This document shows, in pieces, positions 25,786 through 33,393 of a stretch of DNA of 64,000 nucleotides. Below the pieces are notes generated by a model. That model worked only from the letters and a program-made list of their open reading frames with translations, made no database searches and had not been told where the DNA came from. Position 1 is the first letter of the stretch. Every line of letters begins with the position of its first letter. The translations under genes were made by a program, and so were the position numbers. This DNA comes from Deltaproteobacteria bacterium (GTDB lineage Bacteria > JADJOY01): assembly GCA_016713535.1 (NCBI GenBank), contig JADJOY010000009.1, positions 62,001 through 126,000 of the forward strand, given 5' to 3'.

Positions 25786-27142
25786 TCAGTGCGGCGACGC
25801 GGCGAGTGCCGCGTAGACGTCCCAGGCCTGCTTGTGGCTGCCGTCGGCGCGCACCAGCCCCCAGAAGGGCTCGACGGCCTGCAGCACGTACACGAAGTGG
25901 CTCTCGATGTAGTCGACGTTGAAGAGTAGGAAGTTCAGCAGCGCGCCGACGTCACCGTTCTCGTAGGCGTCGGCCACCAGCTCGAGGTTGGCGAGGTCCT
26001 CGGCAGTGATCTCCACGCTCGACTGCTCGGCGGTCTGGGTGCCGAAGAGGAAGAAGCCGCGCGCGCCCGCGGCGACCGCCCCGTCGAAGGCGGTCTGGAC
26101 GTAGTCGGCCTGCTGGCTCTCGGTGAAGCCCTCGATCGCCGGTCCGGTCGGATAGCCGGTCTCCATCACCACGATCGGCATCCCGCAGGCTCTCCCCGGC
26201 GATGCGTGCGACGCGCTCGCCGACCGCGGCGCCGTTCACCGGAGTAGCGCGGTAGTAGTTGGGGTAGGCGTCCATGCCCAGGAAGTCCATCTGCAGACGC
26301 CACGAGACCACGCTCTGCATCCAGGTCGGCTGCAGCACGAACTGCATCAGCTCGTCCGAGATGTCCGTGTGGAAGTTCATGGTGGTGAGCGCGGTGGGAT
26401 CGGCGTCCTTCACCGCGAGCCTGAGCGTGCTCAGGATCTGGCTCACGAACGTGAAGTCCTGCCACGCCGAGCCGAGCGCCTCGAGGAGGCTCGGGCTGCG
26501 CCAGCCCCACAGCGCGGTGAGGAAGGCCTGGTTGAGCTCGTTCTCGGTCTGCCAGTAGCGGACGTCGAGGCCGCCCGGCGCGTCGAGGTGGCCGTCGTGG
26601 TCGTAGCGCTCCACCGTCGCGCGCGCCGCGCGGTAGATCCGGGCCAGGTACTCCTCGCGGCCCAGGTGATCGGGATCGGCCGGCTGATCGGGGCTCCCCT
26701 CCATCCGCGGCAGGGCGCCGACGTAGCCGTGCCCGACGATCGGCACCGGAATCACTCCTCCGCTGATCATGCCGCCGAGCTCGGCGTCGAAGCTCGACCA
26801 GTCGCGGCTGGCGCTGAAGTCGTCGATCCACCCGGGGTAGGCGCGCAGCTCGTCGACGGTGAGCCCGAGCGGGGCGACCGTGGGCTCGATCTCCCGCCAC
26901 GCGAGGGTGGGGCGCGCGTAGCGCGCGCCGAGCTGGTTCGCGAGCGGCACCAGCGTGGGCGGCGTCTGCGACAGGCCGACCATGAACTCGGGCAGCTCGA
27001 CGGGGTGGAAGTCGGGCGGGCACGTCGGGGTGCAGCCGGCGAGGCCGAGCGCGGCGACGAGCGAGAGCATCACCGCGGAACGAAGGGTACGCAGGCGGGG
27101 GGTCACCGCAGCGGGAAGCCCGAGTGAGGTACGCGTCGTCAT
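25786..27142 (-). CDS. Glycoside-hydrolase-like (TIM-barrel) lipoprotein, frameshifted
   Basis: Restored length is about 451 residues. Signal and lipobox are VMLSLVAALGLAGC. The body resembles TIM-barrel glycosidases: YWQTENELNQAFL with an N-E pair typical of clan GH-A acid/base sites, FLGMDAYPNYY, and later VVMETGYPT, a plausible nucleophile strand. The frame changes at the GGG/CCC run near 26183-26186: the upstream frame ends meaningfully at RVARIAGESLR and the downstream frame resumes MPIVVMETGYPTGPA. One base removed restores the protein to the TGA at 25786. ATG 27142 gives a normal lipoprotein signal. The substrate is unknown; the outer membrane is the likely location. Confidence 0.68.
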
Positions 27143-27241
27143 CCATCCAGCGTACGCCTCCCGACACGCGTCGCGCACCCGGGCGCGCGCTTGCGGGTGC
27201 GCGACGCGCCTGATTAGAGTCGCCAGCGGAGGAGGACACGC

Positions 27242-28123
27242 ATGGGATTGCTCGACAGCATCGGCCGCATGCTCGGAAAGAAGGACCGCGAGTCGGAGGC
27301 CGTGTTCCCGTATCAGGCGGGTTACAAGGCGTCCGACCAGCCCGCCGCACCCGCACCCGCGCCCGCTGCGCCAGCCGCGGCGCCGAGCGCTGGCAGCGCA
27401 GCGCCGGCCGCGTTCGTGTCACTCGGCTCGATGGGCCTCGGGGCCGCCGAGCCACCCAAGCGCCGCCAGGTGGTGCAGGCCTTCGCGACGGTCACGACCC
27501 TCGGCGCCAAGGTCGAGTCGGAAGCACCCGCCGATCCCAGCGCGATTCGCATCAAGGCCGAGCCCCAGTCGTCGGGGGACACGTGCAAGTTCCTCGTCGA
27601 TCGCCCGGTGTTCGCGGGGCGGTCGTGGTTCTTCGCCGGGCCGGGCGTCACGCAGGGCTCGCCGCTCGCCGAGAAGCTCTTCGCGATCCCCGAGCTCGAC
27701 TCGGTGCTGATCGACGACTCGACCCTCTCCGTCACGCGCAAGACCAAGGACGGCGACTGGAAGTCACTGGCGACCCAAATCGGCGCGCTCATCCGCGCCC
27801 AGCTCGAGTCGAGCGAGCCCGCGGTGGCCACCTCGATCGCCGAGAAGATCCCGGGCGAGACCGAGATCCGTGACCAGATCCAGCGGGTCATCGATCTGGA
27901 GGTCAATCCCGGAGTGGCGGCCCACTCGGGCCACATCAGCCTCACCGCGGTGCGCGGCAACAGCGTCTACATCAAGATGGGCGGCGGTTGTCAGGGCTGT
28001 AGCGCCGCGGACCTGACGCTCAAGGAAGGGATCCACCGCTCGTTCCGCAGCGCGGTGCCGTTCGTCGGCGCGATCTACGACGAGACCGACCACAAGGCCG
28101 GGCTCAACCCCTACTTCCGCTGA
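27242..28123 (+). CDS. NfuA-like Fe-S cluster carrier with Ala/Pro-rich N-terminal extension
   Basis: 293 residues. The first 100 or so residues are a leader with an Ala/Pro linker that is not part of the known family. Residues about 100-190 match the Nfu N-terminal scaffold domain (IRIKAEPQSSGDTCKFLVDRPVF, PLAEKLFAIPELDSVLIDDSTLSVTR). The C-terminal NifU-like domain carries the cluster-binding CxxC in GGGCQGCSAADLTLKEGI and ends DHKAGLNPYF, as in bacterial Nfu proteins. It should deliver [4Fe-4S] clusters to target enzymes. RBS GGAGGAGGACAC supports ATG 27242. The stop is 22 bp before the next small gene. Confidence 0.85.
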   Translation: MGLLDSIGRMLGKKDRESEAVFPYQAGYKASDQPAAPAPAPAAPAAAPSAGSAAPAAFVSLGSMGLGAAEPPKRRQVVQAFATVTTLGAKVESEAPADPSAIRIKAEPQSSGDTCKFLVDRPVFAGRSWFFAGPGVTQGSPLAEKLFAIPELDSVLIDDSTLSVTRKTKDGDWKSLATQIGALIRAQLESSEPAVATSIAEKIPGETEIRDQIQRVIDLEVNPGVAAHSGHISLTAVRGNSVYIKMGGGCQGCSAADLTLKEGIHRSFRSAVPFVGAIYDETDHKAGLNPYFR

Positions 28124-28145
28124 CCGCAGCGCCCGAGGTCCATCG

Positions 28146-28490
28146 ATGCCGCGCGTGAACAGCTTCGAGGTCGAGATCACCACCGGCGCGCAAGGCATGC
28201 CGGGGCCGGTGAAGTTCGACTTCAACGGCCACACCATGGAGTTCCAGCAGCCCGAGGGCGGGACCGCCGCGGGCGAGAAGTTCCGCGGCGTCTTCCCGGC
28301 ACGGAGCTTCGCGCACAGCGTGGCGCTGGTCGGCCCGCCCGAAGGCAAGTGGAAGATCGACGAGCTGCGCATCACCTACCACTGCGACAACTCCGAGCCC
28401 TACGCCGTGACGTTCACCGATTTCGAGCTCGACGACAGCGTCGCCCTCGACATCTGGCGTCCGGCTCCGCTGCCGACCTTCGACGTCTGA
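28146..28490 (+). CDS. Small conserved-looking protein of unknown function
   Basis: 114 residues with no signal or membrane segment and a beta-strand-like composition: VNSFEVEITTGAQGMPGPVKFDFNGHTMEFQQ, then KWKIDELRITYHCDNSEPYAVTFTDFELDDSVALDIW. I recognise no family. It is 22 bp downstream of the NfuA-like gene on the same strand, so it may be its partner. The last 91 bp overlap the opposing 3' end of the SGNH-hydrolase gene; which of the two ends is truly coding is not certain. Confidence 0.55.
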   Translation: MPRVNSFEVEITTGAQGMPGPVKFDFNGHTMEFQQPEGGTAAGEKFRGVFPARSFAHSVALVGPPEGKWKIDELRITYHCDNSEPYAVTFTDFELDDSVALDIWRPAPLPTFDV

Positions 28491-29935
28491 GCGGCGGGCG
28501 CGCGAGCGCGATCCAGGATCCTCGCCAGTGAGGAGCTCGGCGAGCGAAGCCGAGCCGCCAGGGTGGGGCGCCGGTGCTCGATGGCGGCACGCACCACCGG
28601 TGCCAGCCGCGCCGCGATCGCCGCGTGCCCCGCGGCGGTGGGATGGGTTTCGTCGGGCTGGAAGAAGCGCTCACCGACGCTCGCTTCGCTGGGCAGCAGG
28701 TCGACGTAGGAGAGCCCGAGCTCGTCGGCCACGCGCTGCTTCGTGGCGCTGGTCCAGCGCGTACCGTCCTGGTGGAGCCCGAACGGGTAACCGCACAGGA
28801 TCGCGCTCGCGTCCGCCGCCACGATGCTCGCCACGGCCGCGCGCACGTCCCGCTCGTACGCCGCGGCGTCCGCGGCGTCGACGTTGCCTCCATCGACCAC
28901 CACCACGACGTCTGGCGCGAGAGCGCGGACCTTCTCCTCGAAGCGCTCGCGCATCATGCGCAGCGAGTAGGCCGGCACGCCGGCGTTCGCGACCTCGATG
29001 GGCGTTCCTGGCATGGCCGCCGCGAGCGACCGCTCCAGCACGCGGGGGAACGCGGCCTCCTCGGTGACGAACCAGCCGTACGCCATCGAGTCGCCGAGCA
29101 CCACCACACGCACGACCCCGGCGGGCTTGGCGAGCGGCCGCTCGGGTCCTCGGAACCCGAACGAGTCGATGCGCGCGCGGGGCGAGGGCCGGAGCTCGTG
29201 GCGCGAGGCGCGATCCGCGAGCTGGACCAGGTCGTAGCTACCGAGCGCGGAGAGCTCGAGCGTCGCCACGAAGAGCCCGAGCCACGCGCCGAGCAGGAGG
29301 GTCACGAGCGGCAGCTCGACCTCCACGACCGAGCGGCCGGCGCGCCAGCCGCGGACGACCCCGACGAAGCCGAGCGCGAGCAGCGCCGCGAGAGCGATCA
29401 GCGCCGCCAGGAAGAGCGTGTACTGGAACACGTAACGGCGATCGGCGACGGCCAGCGCGAGCGCCGCGAGCGCGAAGCCGAGCGCGACCGGACGCGGCAC
29501 GAGCCCCCCCATGATCGGTCCAGGCGACGCGTCGAACCCGAGCCGATCCAGCACCCGAGCGCACGCCACCACCGTCACCGCCGCCCCGACCGAGAGCCCC
29601 GCCCCCAGCACCCAGCCGTGCTCGATCGACGCCATGGTCAGCCCCGCGGAGAACGCAGTCAGCGCCGCCGAGACGAGGGTCACGGGCACCAGCACCATCC
29701 CCGCGAGGCGGCGGAGCTGCACGCCGGGAGGCGGGAGCCACCAGTCGCGCGGACCTCCGGCGGCCGGACGCGGGACGAGCCACGCGCACACGAGCCACGC
29801 CGCGACCACCGCGAGCGGCAGCGGATTCCTCAAGGCGAGGCCGATCGCGAGCGCCGCGAACGGCGGCCCGAGCAGCGCCGCCGAGACCACCCGCACCCCG
29901 CCGCCGCCACTCGCGGCGCGGACGTCCTCGCTCAC
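28400..29935 (-). CDS. Membrane-anchored SGNH-family hydrolase
   Basis: 511 residues. The N-terminal half has about six to seven hydrophobic segments (for example LLGPPFAALAIGLAL, VALGFALAALALAVADRRYVF, LPLVTLLLGAWLGLFVATLELSAL). The C-terminal domain is an SGNH/GDSL hydrolase: block I VVVLGDSMAYGW with the nucleophile Ser, block III GGNVDAAD, and block V DETHPTAAGH with the Asp-His pair. Related proteins deacylate or acylate surface glycans and lipids. GTG 29935 overlaps the stop of the GT-C-like gene by four bases, so the pair is coupled. The last 30 or so residues overlap the opposite-strand gene and are low-complexity. Confidence 0.78.
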   Translation of the reverse strand: MSEDVRAASGGGGVRVVSAALLGPPFAALAIGLALRNPLPLAVVAAWLVCAWLVPRPAAGGPRDWWLPPPGVQLRRLAGMVLVPVTLVSAALTAFSAGLTMASIEHGWVLGAGLSVGAAVTVVACARVLDRLGFDASPGPIMGGLVPRPVALGFALAALALAVADRRYVFQYTLFLAALIALAALLALGFVGVVRGWRAGRSVVEVELPLVTLLLGAWLGLFVATLELSALGSYDLVQLADRASRHELRPSPRARIDSFGFRGPERPLAKPAGVVRVVVLGDSMAYGWFVTEEAAFPRVLERSLAAAMPGTPIEVANAGVPAYSLRMMRERFEEKVRALAPDVVVVVDGGNVDAADAAAYERDVRAAVASIVAADASAILCGYPFGLHQDGTRWTSATKQRVADELGLSYVDLLPSEASVGERFFQPDETHPTAAGHAAIAARLAPVVRAAIEHRRPTLAARLRSPSSSLARILDRARAPAAQTSKVGSGAGRQMSRATLSSSSKSVNVTA

Positions 29936-31239
29936 CCGCCCGCCACCCGCGCGACGAGCCGGTGGAGCAGCTCGAGGTGGCCGCTCGCCATGCGTGTCAG
30001 CGAGACCGGCGCCTCGGCGGGGATCATCCCGAGCCGGTACTGCAGCGCGAGGGAGACGTTCCATGCCACCGCGCTCGCGGTCGCGAACGCGCCCACCGCG
30101 CGCCCGGCGCGCGAGCCGAGCGCTTGCCAGAGCGCCGCCAGCCCGAGGGTGAACGCGAAGCTCGAGCTCGCGAACATCCGCCCGCCGAGCGAGGCGCCTT
30201 GCCACCAGTCGTGCCAGGAGCCGATCACCCAGACCTGCGCCACCCAGCCGAGGGCGAGCCCCACGGCGAGGCGGAGGTCGGTCCGCGCCAGCACGATCAG
30301 CCCGAGCACCGCGAGCGACGTGAGTGGGTGCCAGGAGAAGAGCCCGTGCAGCGGCGAGAAGAGCACCGCCGCCACCCGGGGATGGAACCAGGCGAACGTG
30401 GCGCCGCGTCCCGCGGCCGCGGCCTCGTGGAAATAGGGAACCGCCTCCAGCGAGCCGAACGCCAGCCGGTACACGACGACCTGGAGCGCCGCCACCGCAC
30501 CGGCAGCGAGGGCGGCGATCGCCAGGCCTCGGGGGAGGCCGGCACGGAGCGACGGGGCCTCGCCCTTCGCGCGCAGCGGCGGAAAGAGCGCCCAGCAAGC
30601 GAGCGTGATCGCGAAGAGCCCGTCCTGCGGCCGCACCAGCGTGGCGAGCCCGAGGCTCGCCCCGACGGCGAGCGCGGCGCGCGCGTCGTGGCGCCAGTCG
30701 CGGGTGAGCGCCAGGTAGAGGGTCACCGACACCAGCGCCTGCGACACCGCGTGCGCCATGGAGGTCTCGATGAGCAGATAGAAGAAGAGCGGCGACGCGA
30801 ACCACACGCCGAGCACCGCGAGGAGCGCGGCGCGCTCACCGGCGACGAGCCGCGCGGACCGCCACGCCGCCACCAGCCCGAGCCAGCCGAGCGCGGCGCT
30901 GCCGGCGCAATACGCGAGCTCGTACGGCCACGAGTAGCCGTCGGTGCCGACCGCCACTCCGGCGACCGCGAGCGCCGCGGCCAAGAGGTGACCAGCCAGG
31001 AAGAAGGGCGCGATCACCAGCGACAGCCCGATCGGGAACTTGCTGTGCTCGGGAATCGGGTGTGGCCAGCGCTCCGGAGCGTAGCGCGCGATCTCGTCGG
31101 CGACGCCGAGATCGTGGTCGAACGTCAACGACCGTAGCGGCGCGTAGTAGCCGACGCCGCCGCCGCACACGCCGCCCCCGGTCTTCGCGAAGCTCTCCGC
31201 GAAGAGCGCCGCCGAGAACAGGCTGGCGGCGAGCCACAC
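29932..31239 (-). CDS. Polytopic membrane protein, GT-C glycosyltransferase-like
   Basis: 435 residues with about ten hydrophobic segments. The first loop carries acidic residues (LRSLTFDHDLGVADEIARYAP, then HPIPEHSKFPIGLSLV), the arrangement of GT-C/GT39-type lipid-linked sugar transferases, whose catalytic Asp lies in the first periplasmic loop. Later segments include SWHDWWQGASLGGRMFASSSF. I assign the fold, not the substrate. It starts at GTG 31239 and is coupled to the SGNH hydrolase. Together they suggest transfer of a sugar from a polyprenyl carrier to a surface molecule with O-acyl editing. Confidence 0.65.
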   Translation of the reverse strand: MWLAASLFSAALFAESFAKTGGGVCGGGVGYYAPLRSLTFDHDLGVADEIARYAPERWPHPIPEHSKFPIGLSLVIAPFFLAGHLLAAALAVAGVAVGTDGYSWPYELAYCAGSAALGWLGLVAAWRSARLVAGERAALLAVLGVWFASPLFFYLLIETSMAHAVSQALVSVTLYLALTRDWRHDARAALAVGASLGLATLVRPQDGLFAITLACWALFPPLRAKGEAPSLRAGLPRGLAIAALAAGAVAALQVVVYRLAFGSLEAVPYFHEAAAAGRGATFAWFHPRVAAVLFSPLHGLFSWHPLTSLAVLGLIVLARTDLRLAVGLALGWVAQVWVIGSWHDWWQGASLGGRMFASSSFAFTLGLAALWQALGSRAGRAVGAFATASAVAWNVSLALQYRLGMIPAEAPVSLTRMASGHLELLHRLVARVAGG

Positions 31240-31336
31240 CCGGCGCGCCAGGGGCGACGAACTCGACCCGGAGCCCGTGAGCGGCCAAGCCTACCAGGGT
31301 CGGGGAGCGTGGCCGCGCAACCGCGCGGCGCGGGAC

Positions 31337-32437
31337 CTACCAGTGCGCGGTCTGGTCGGACGCGAAGCCGGCGAGGTCGCGGACCTCGACCGTCTTGCCG
31401 TGCGGGTCCACGAGCGTGCCGCTGAACCGGCCGATCGGCTGCCGGAAGTAGACCTTGGCCCAGATCGCGTCGCGCTGTCCCTGGCGAACCACGTCCGGGC
31501 GCAGCGTGAGGCGCACCCGCCCATCCTCGCTGCGCACCGCCCACTCGCCGTCCTTGCGTGCCAGATCCATCGCGAAGCTGACCCGACCCACCGCGACGGG
31601 TTCGCCGTCGAACCACAGGAAGTTCTCGGGCTCGCCGAGACCATCCGAGCCACGCGTGAGGTTGAACCCGATCACGCGCTGGCCGTCCGCGCTGCGGCCG
31701 GCGCCGCTCACCCACGTCCAGCGCGCATCGCGGGGGTGAAGCGCCCACAGCCAGTGGAACATCGCGTACGAGTCGCCCTGGGTGAGGGTGCGGGACCGGC
31801 CGTCGACCATCACCTGGCCGGACACGCCGAGCGGTCCGCTGCGATGGCTGTAGATCAGCCCGTAGGGAGGGAGGCCCTGCACCGAGTTGATCGGGGTGGT
31901 GCCTCGACCGTCGTCGGCGATCCGCAGGCTCAGGTCGATCGCGCCGCGGTAGGTGCGTGAGGTCAGCTTCAGCCGCCGCTCCCCGGCCGCGACGTCGTGG
32001 TCGAGGTCGATGCGAATGCCGCGGCTGCGAAACCGCACCGCGCCCCGCTGCGGGTCGCCCGTGAAGCGGAGGCCCAGACCGAAGGGCGCGAGGCGCGCGA
32101 ACTCGTGGAGGCGGTTGGTGCGGCGGTCGAGGACGTAACAGAACGCACTCGCCAGGTACTTGAGGTCGAGGACGGCGATCCCGGCGGCGATGTCGGGCGA
32201 CACCAGGTTGATCTGGTTCCAGCGCTTCTCGCGCAGCCATTGGGCGGGACCCGTCCGGAACGGGTCGCGTAGATCGCGGGTGTTCAGGTCGCGGATCACC
32301 CCGCGAAACGCGCCGGTGTTGGGGTGGCCCTCGGTGTCGACCAGCCGCTCGGGCACGGGGCGAGCGGCTCGATCGGGGAGGGCCTCGGGCGTGCCGGTGG
32401 GAACCCCGAACTCCGGGGTCAGATTCGTCGCCTTCAT
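31337..32437 (-). CDS. DUF2804 family protein
   Basis: 366 residues, soluble, no signal. The N-terminal pattern (NTGAFRGVIRDLNTRDL...WLREKRWNQINLVSPDIAAGIAVLDLKYLASAFCYVLD) is the DUF2804 signature. The central GDSYAMFHWLWALHPRDARWTWVSGAG and C-terminal WAKVYFRQPIGRFSGTLVDPHGKTVEVRDLAGFAEDQ-type end also match. The family is built of lipocalin-like sheets and its function is unestablished; relatives occur beside lipid-metabolism genes. ATG 32437 was chosen because conserved sequence follows within 25 residues; the longer upstream frame is Arg/Pro-rich. It is 97 bp upstream of the GT-C-like gene on the same strand. Confidence 0.82.
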   Translation of the reverse strand: MKATNLTPEFGVPTGTPEALPDRAARPVPERLVDTEGHPNTGAFRGVIRDLNTRDLRDPFRTGPAQWLREKRWNQINLVSPDIAAGIAVLDLKYLASAFCYVLDRRTNRLHEFARLAPFGLGLRFTGDPQRGAVRFRSRGIRIDLDHDVAAGERRLKLTSRTYRGAIDLSLRIADDGRGTTPINSVQGLPPYGLIYSHRSGPLGVSGQVMVDGRSRTLTQGDSYAMFHWLWALHPRDARWTWVSGAGRSADGQRVIGFNLTRGSDGLGEPENFLWFDGEPVAVGRVSFAMDLARKDGEWAVRSEDGRVRLTLRPDVVRQGQRDAIWAKVYFRQPIGRFSGTLVDPHGKTVEVRDLAGFASDQTAHW

Positions 32438-32742
32438 GAAGTGGGCCTGCGAGGGTCGTAGGGCGCGGGTCGCGGGCCGCGCGCGGCGCGGGCGCGCCGG
32501 ACGGTCCCCTGCCACCCGATTCCTGGGCCTCGATCGATGGCATCCCCCCGGAAGCCGTGCGTACACATGCCCACCAGCATAAGGAAATTGTGCCGCGCCG
32601 CGCCATAGCGCGGGGAAAACCTAACAACGGTAGGCGGCGCGATGCCCGGAGGTGTCGGCCCCGATCGGTCGTGCCGATCGGGGGCCTCCCCGCGCGGAAG
32701 ATCCGCGACGACGCCGCGGCCAGACCGCCGCGGCGGAAAGGG
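32438..32742. other. 305-bp gap with a strong stem-loop at 32657-32686
   Basis: No credible gene is present. GGCCCCGATCGG (32657-32668), loop TCGTG and CCGATCGGGGGCC (32674-32686) form a 12-bp stem with one bulged G. It lies 57 bp past the stop of the minus-strand gene at 32743, so it is probably that gene's terminator. AT-richer sequence around 32580-32630 (AAGGAAATTG, GGGGAAAACCTAAC) may hold the promoter of the DUF2804 gene, but no consensus is clear. Confidence 0.5.
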
Positions 32743-33144
32743 TCAGAACCGGTCGCGCCGGCCGTACAAGGTCTGCTCGATCAAGTCCGCGTTGAGCGCG
32801 AGGAGCTGGATCGATTCGGCGAGCGACTCTGGATCGAGGCTGCTGAGGCGCTCGGTGCGACGCATGATGACGCGGCCATCGAGGATCGCCACCGCGCCGT
32901 AGGGAGTCGTCGAGTTGAGCTCGAGGGCCGCCATCGGATCGATGTCGTCGGAGTCGCCGATGTTCGCGTACGCGGCCAGCAACGGCCGGTCGAGGGCGTC
33001 CTTCACCAACCCCAGGAAAACGTGCTGGTGACGTCCGTCGTCGAGCGGGACGTCCAGACCGAGCTCGCCCTTGTCGTCGACGACGGCGGCGTTCATGGCT
33101 TTCCCCAGCCGTTCGACGAACCCTCGGAACTCCGCGGAATCCAT
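32743..33144 (-). CDS. Small acidic protein of unknown function (YbjN/chaperone-like size)
   Basis: 133 residues, soluble. The pattern MDSAEFRGFVERLGKAMNAAVVDDKGELGLDVPLDDGRHQHVFLGLV, then YANIGDSDDIDPMAALELNSTTPYGAVAILDGRVIMRRT, resembles small alpha/beta sensory-like or secretion-chaperone-like proteins (YbjN or type III chaperone fold). That is fold-level resemblance only. ATG 33144 has GAGGGAG upstream. It stands alone, divergent from the CSLREA protein, with a 249-bp gap (33145-33393) in between that shows no obvious promoter consensus. Confidence 0.6.
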   Translation of the reverse strand: MDSAEFRGFVERLGKAMNAAVVDDKGELGLDVPLDDGRHQHVFLGLVKDALDRPLLAAYANIGDSDDIDPMAALELNSTTPYGAVAILDGRVIMRRTERLSSLDPESLAESIQLLALNADLIEQTLYGRRDRF

Positions 33145-33393
33145 GGCGACTCCCTCACTGGATCGAAAGCGAGTCCCCTTTTAGCCGAGGCGCTCGTGAG
33201 CCGCAACGAGAACCGCCACGCATCGCGACCGGAGTCGCGCTGCGGGTGGCTGGCGGAGCGGTCGAAATGTGCGAACTTAGCCCGCACGACCCATGAAGCT
33301 TTCCACTGCGGCCGCCGATCGGCGGCATCTCGGGGCGTGCTCGGCGTCTTCGGCGCTCGACGTACGCTCGAGTACGCTTGCGCGCCTCGAGCC

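Noticed and set aside
24522-25922. TPR protein extended to 25922
   Set aside because: The last 75 codons are Arg/Pro-rich and antisense to the glycosidase-like gene; deleting one C at 25699-25702 gives a natural end at 25761.
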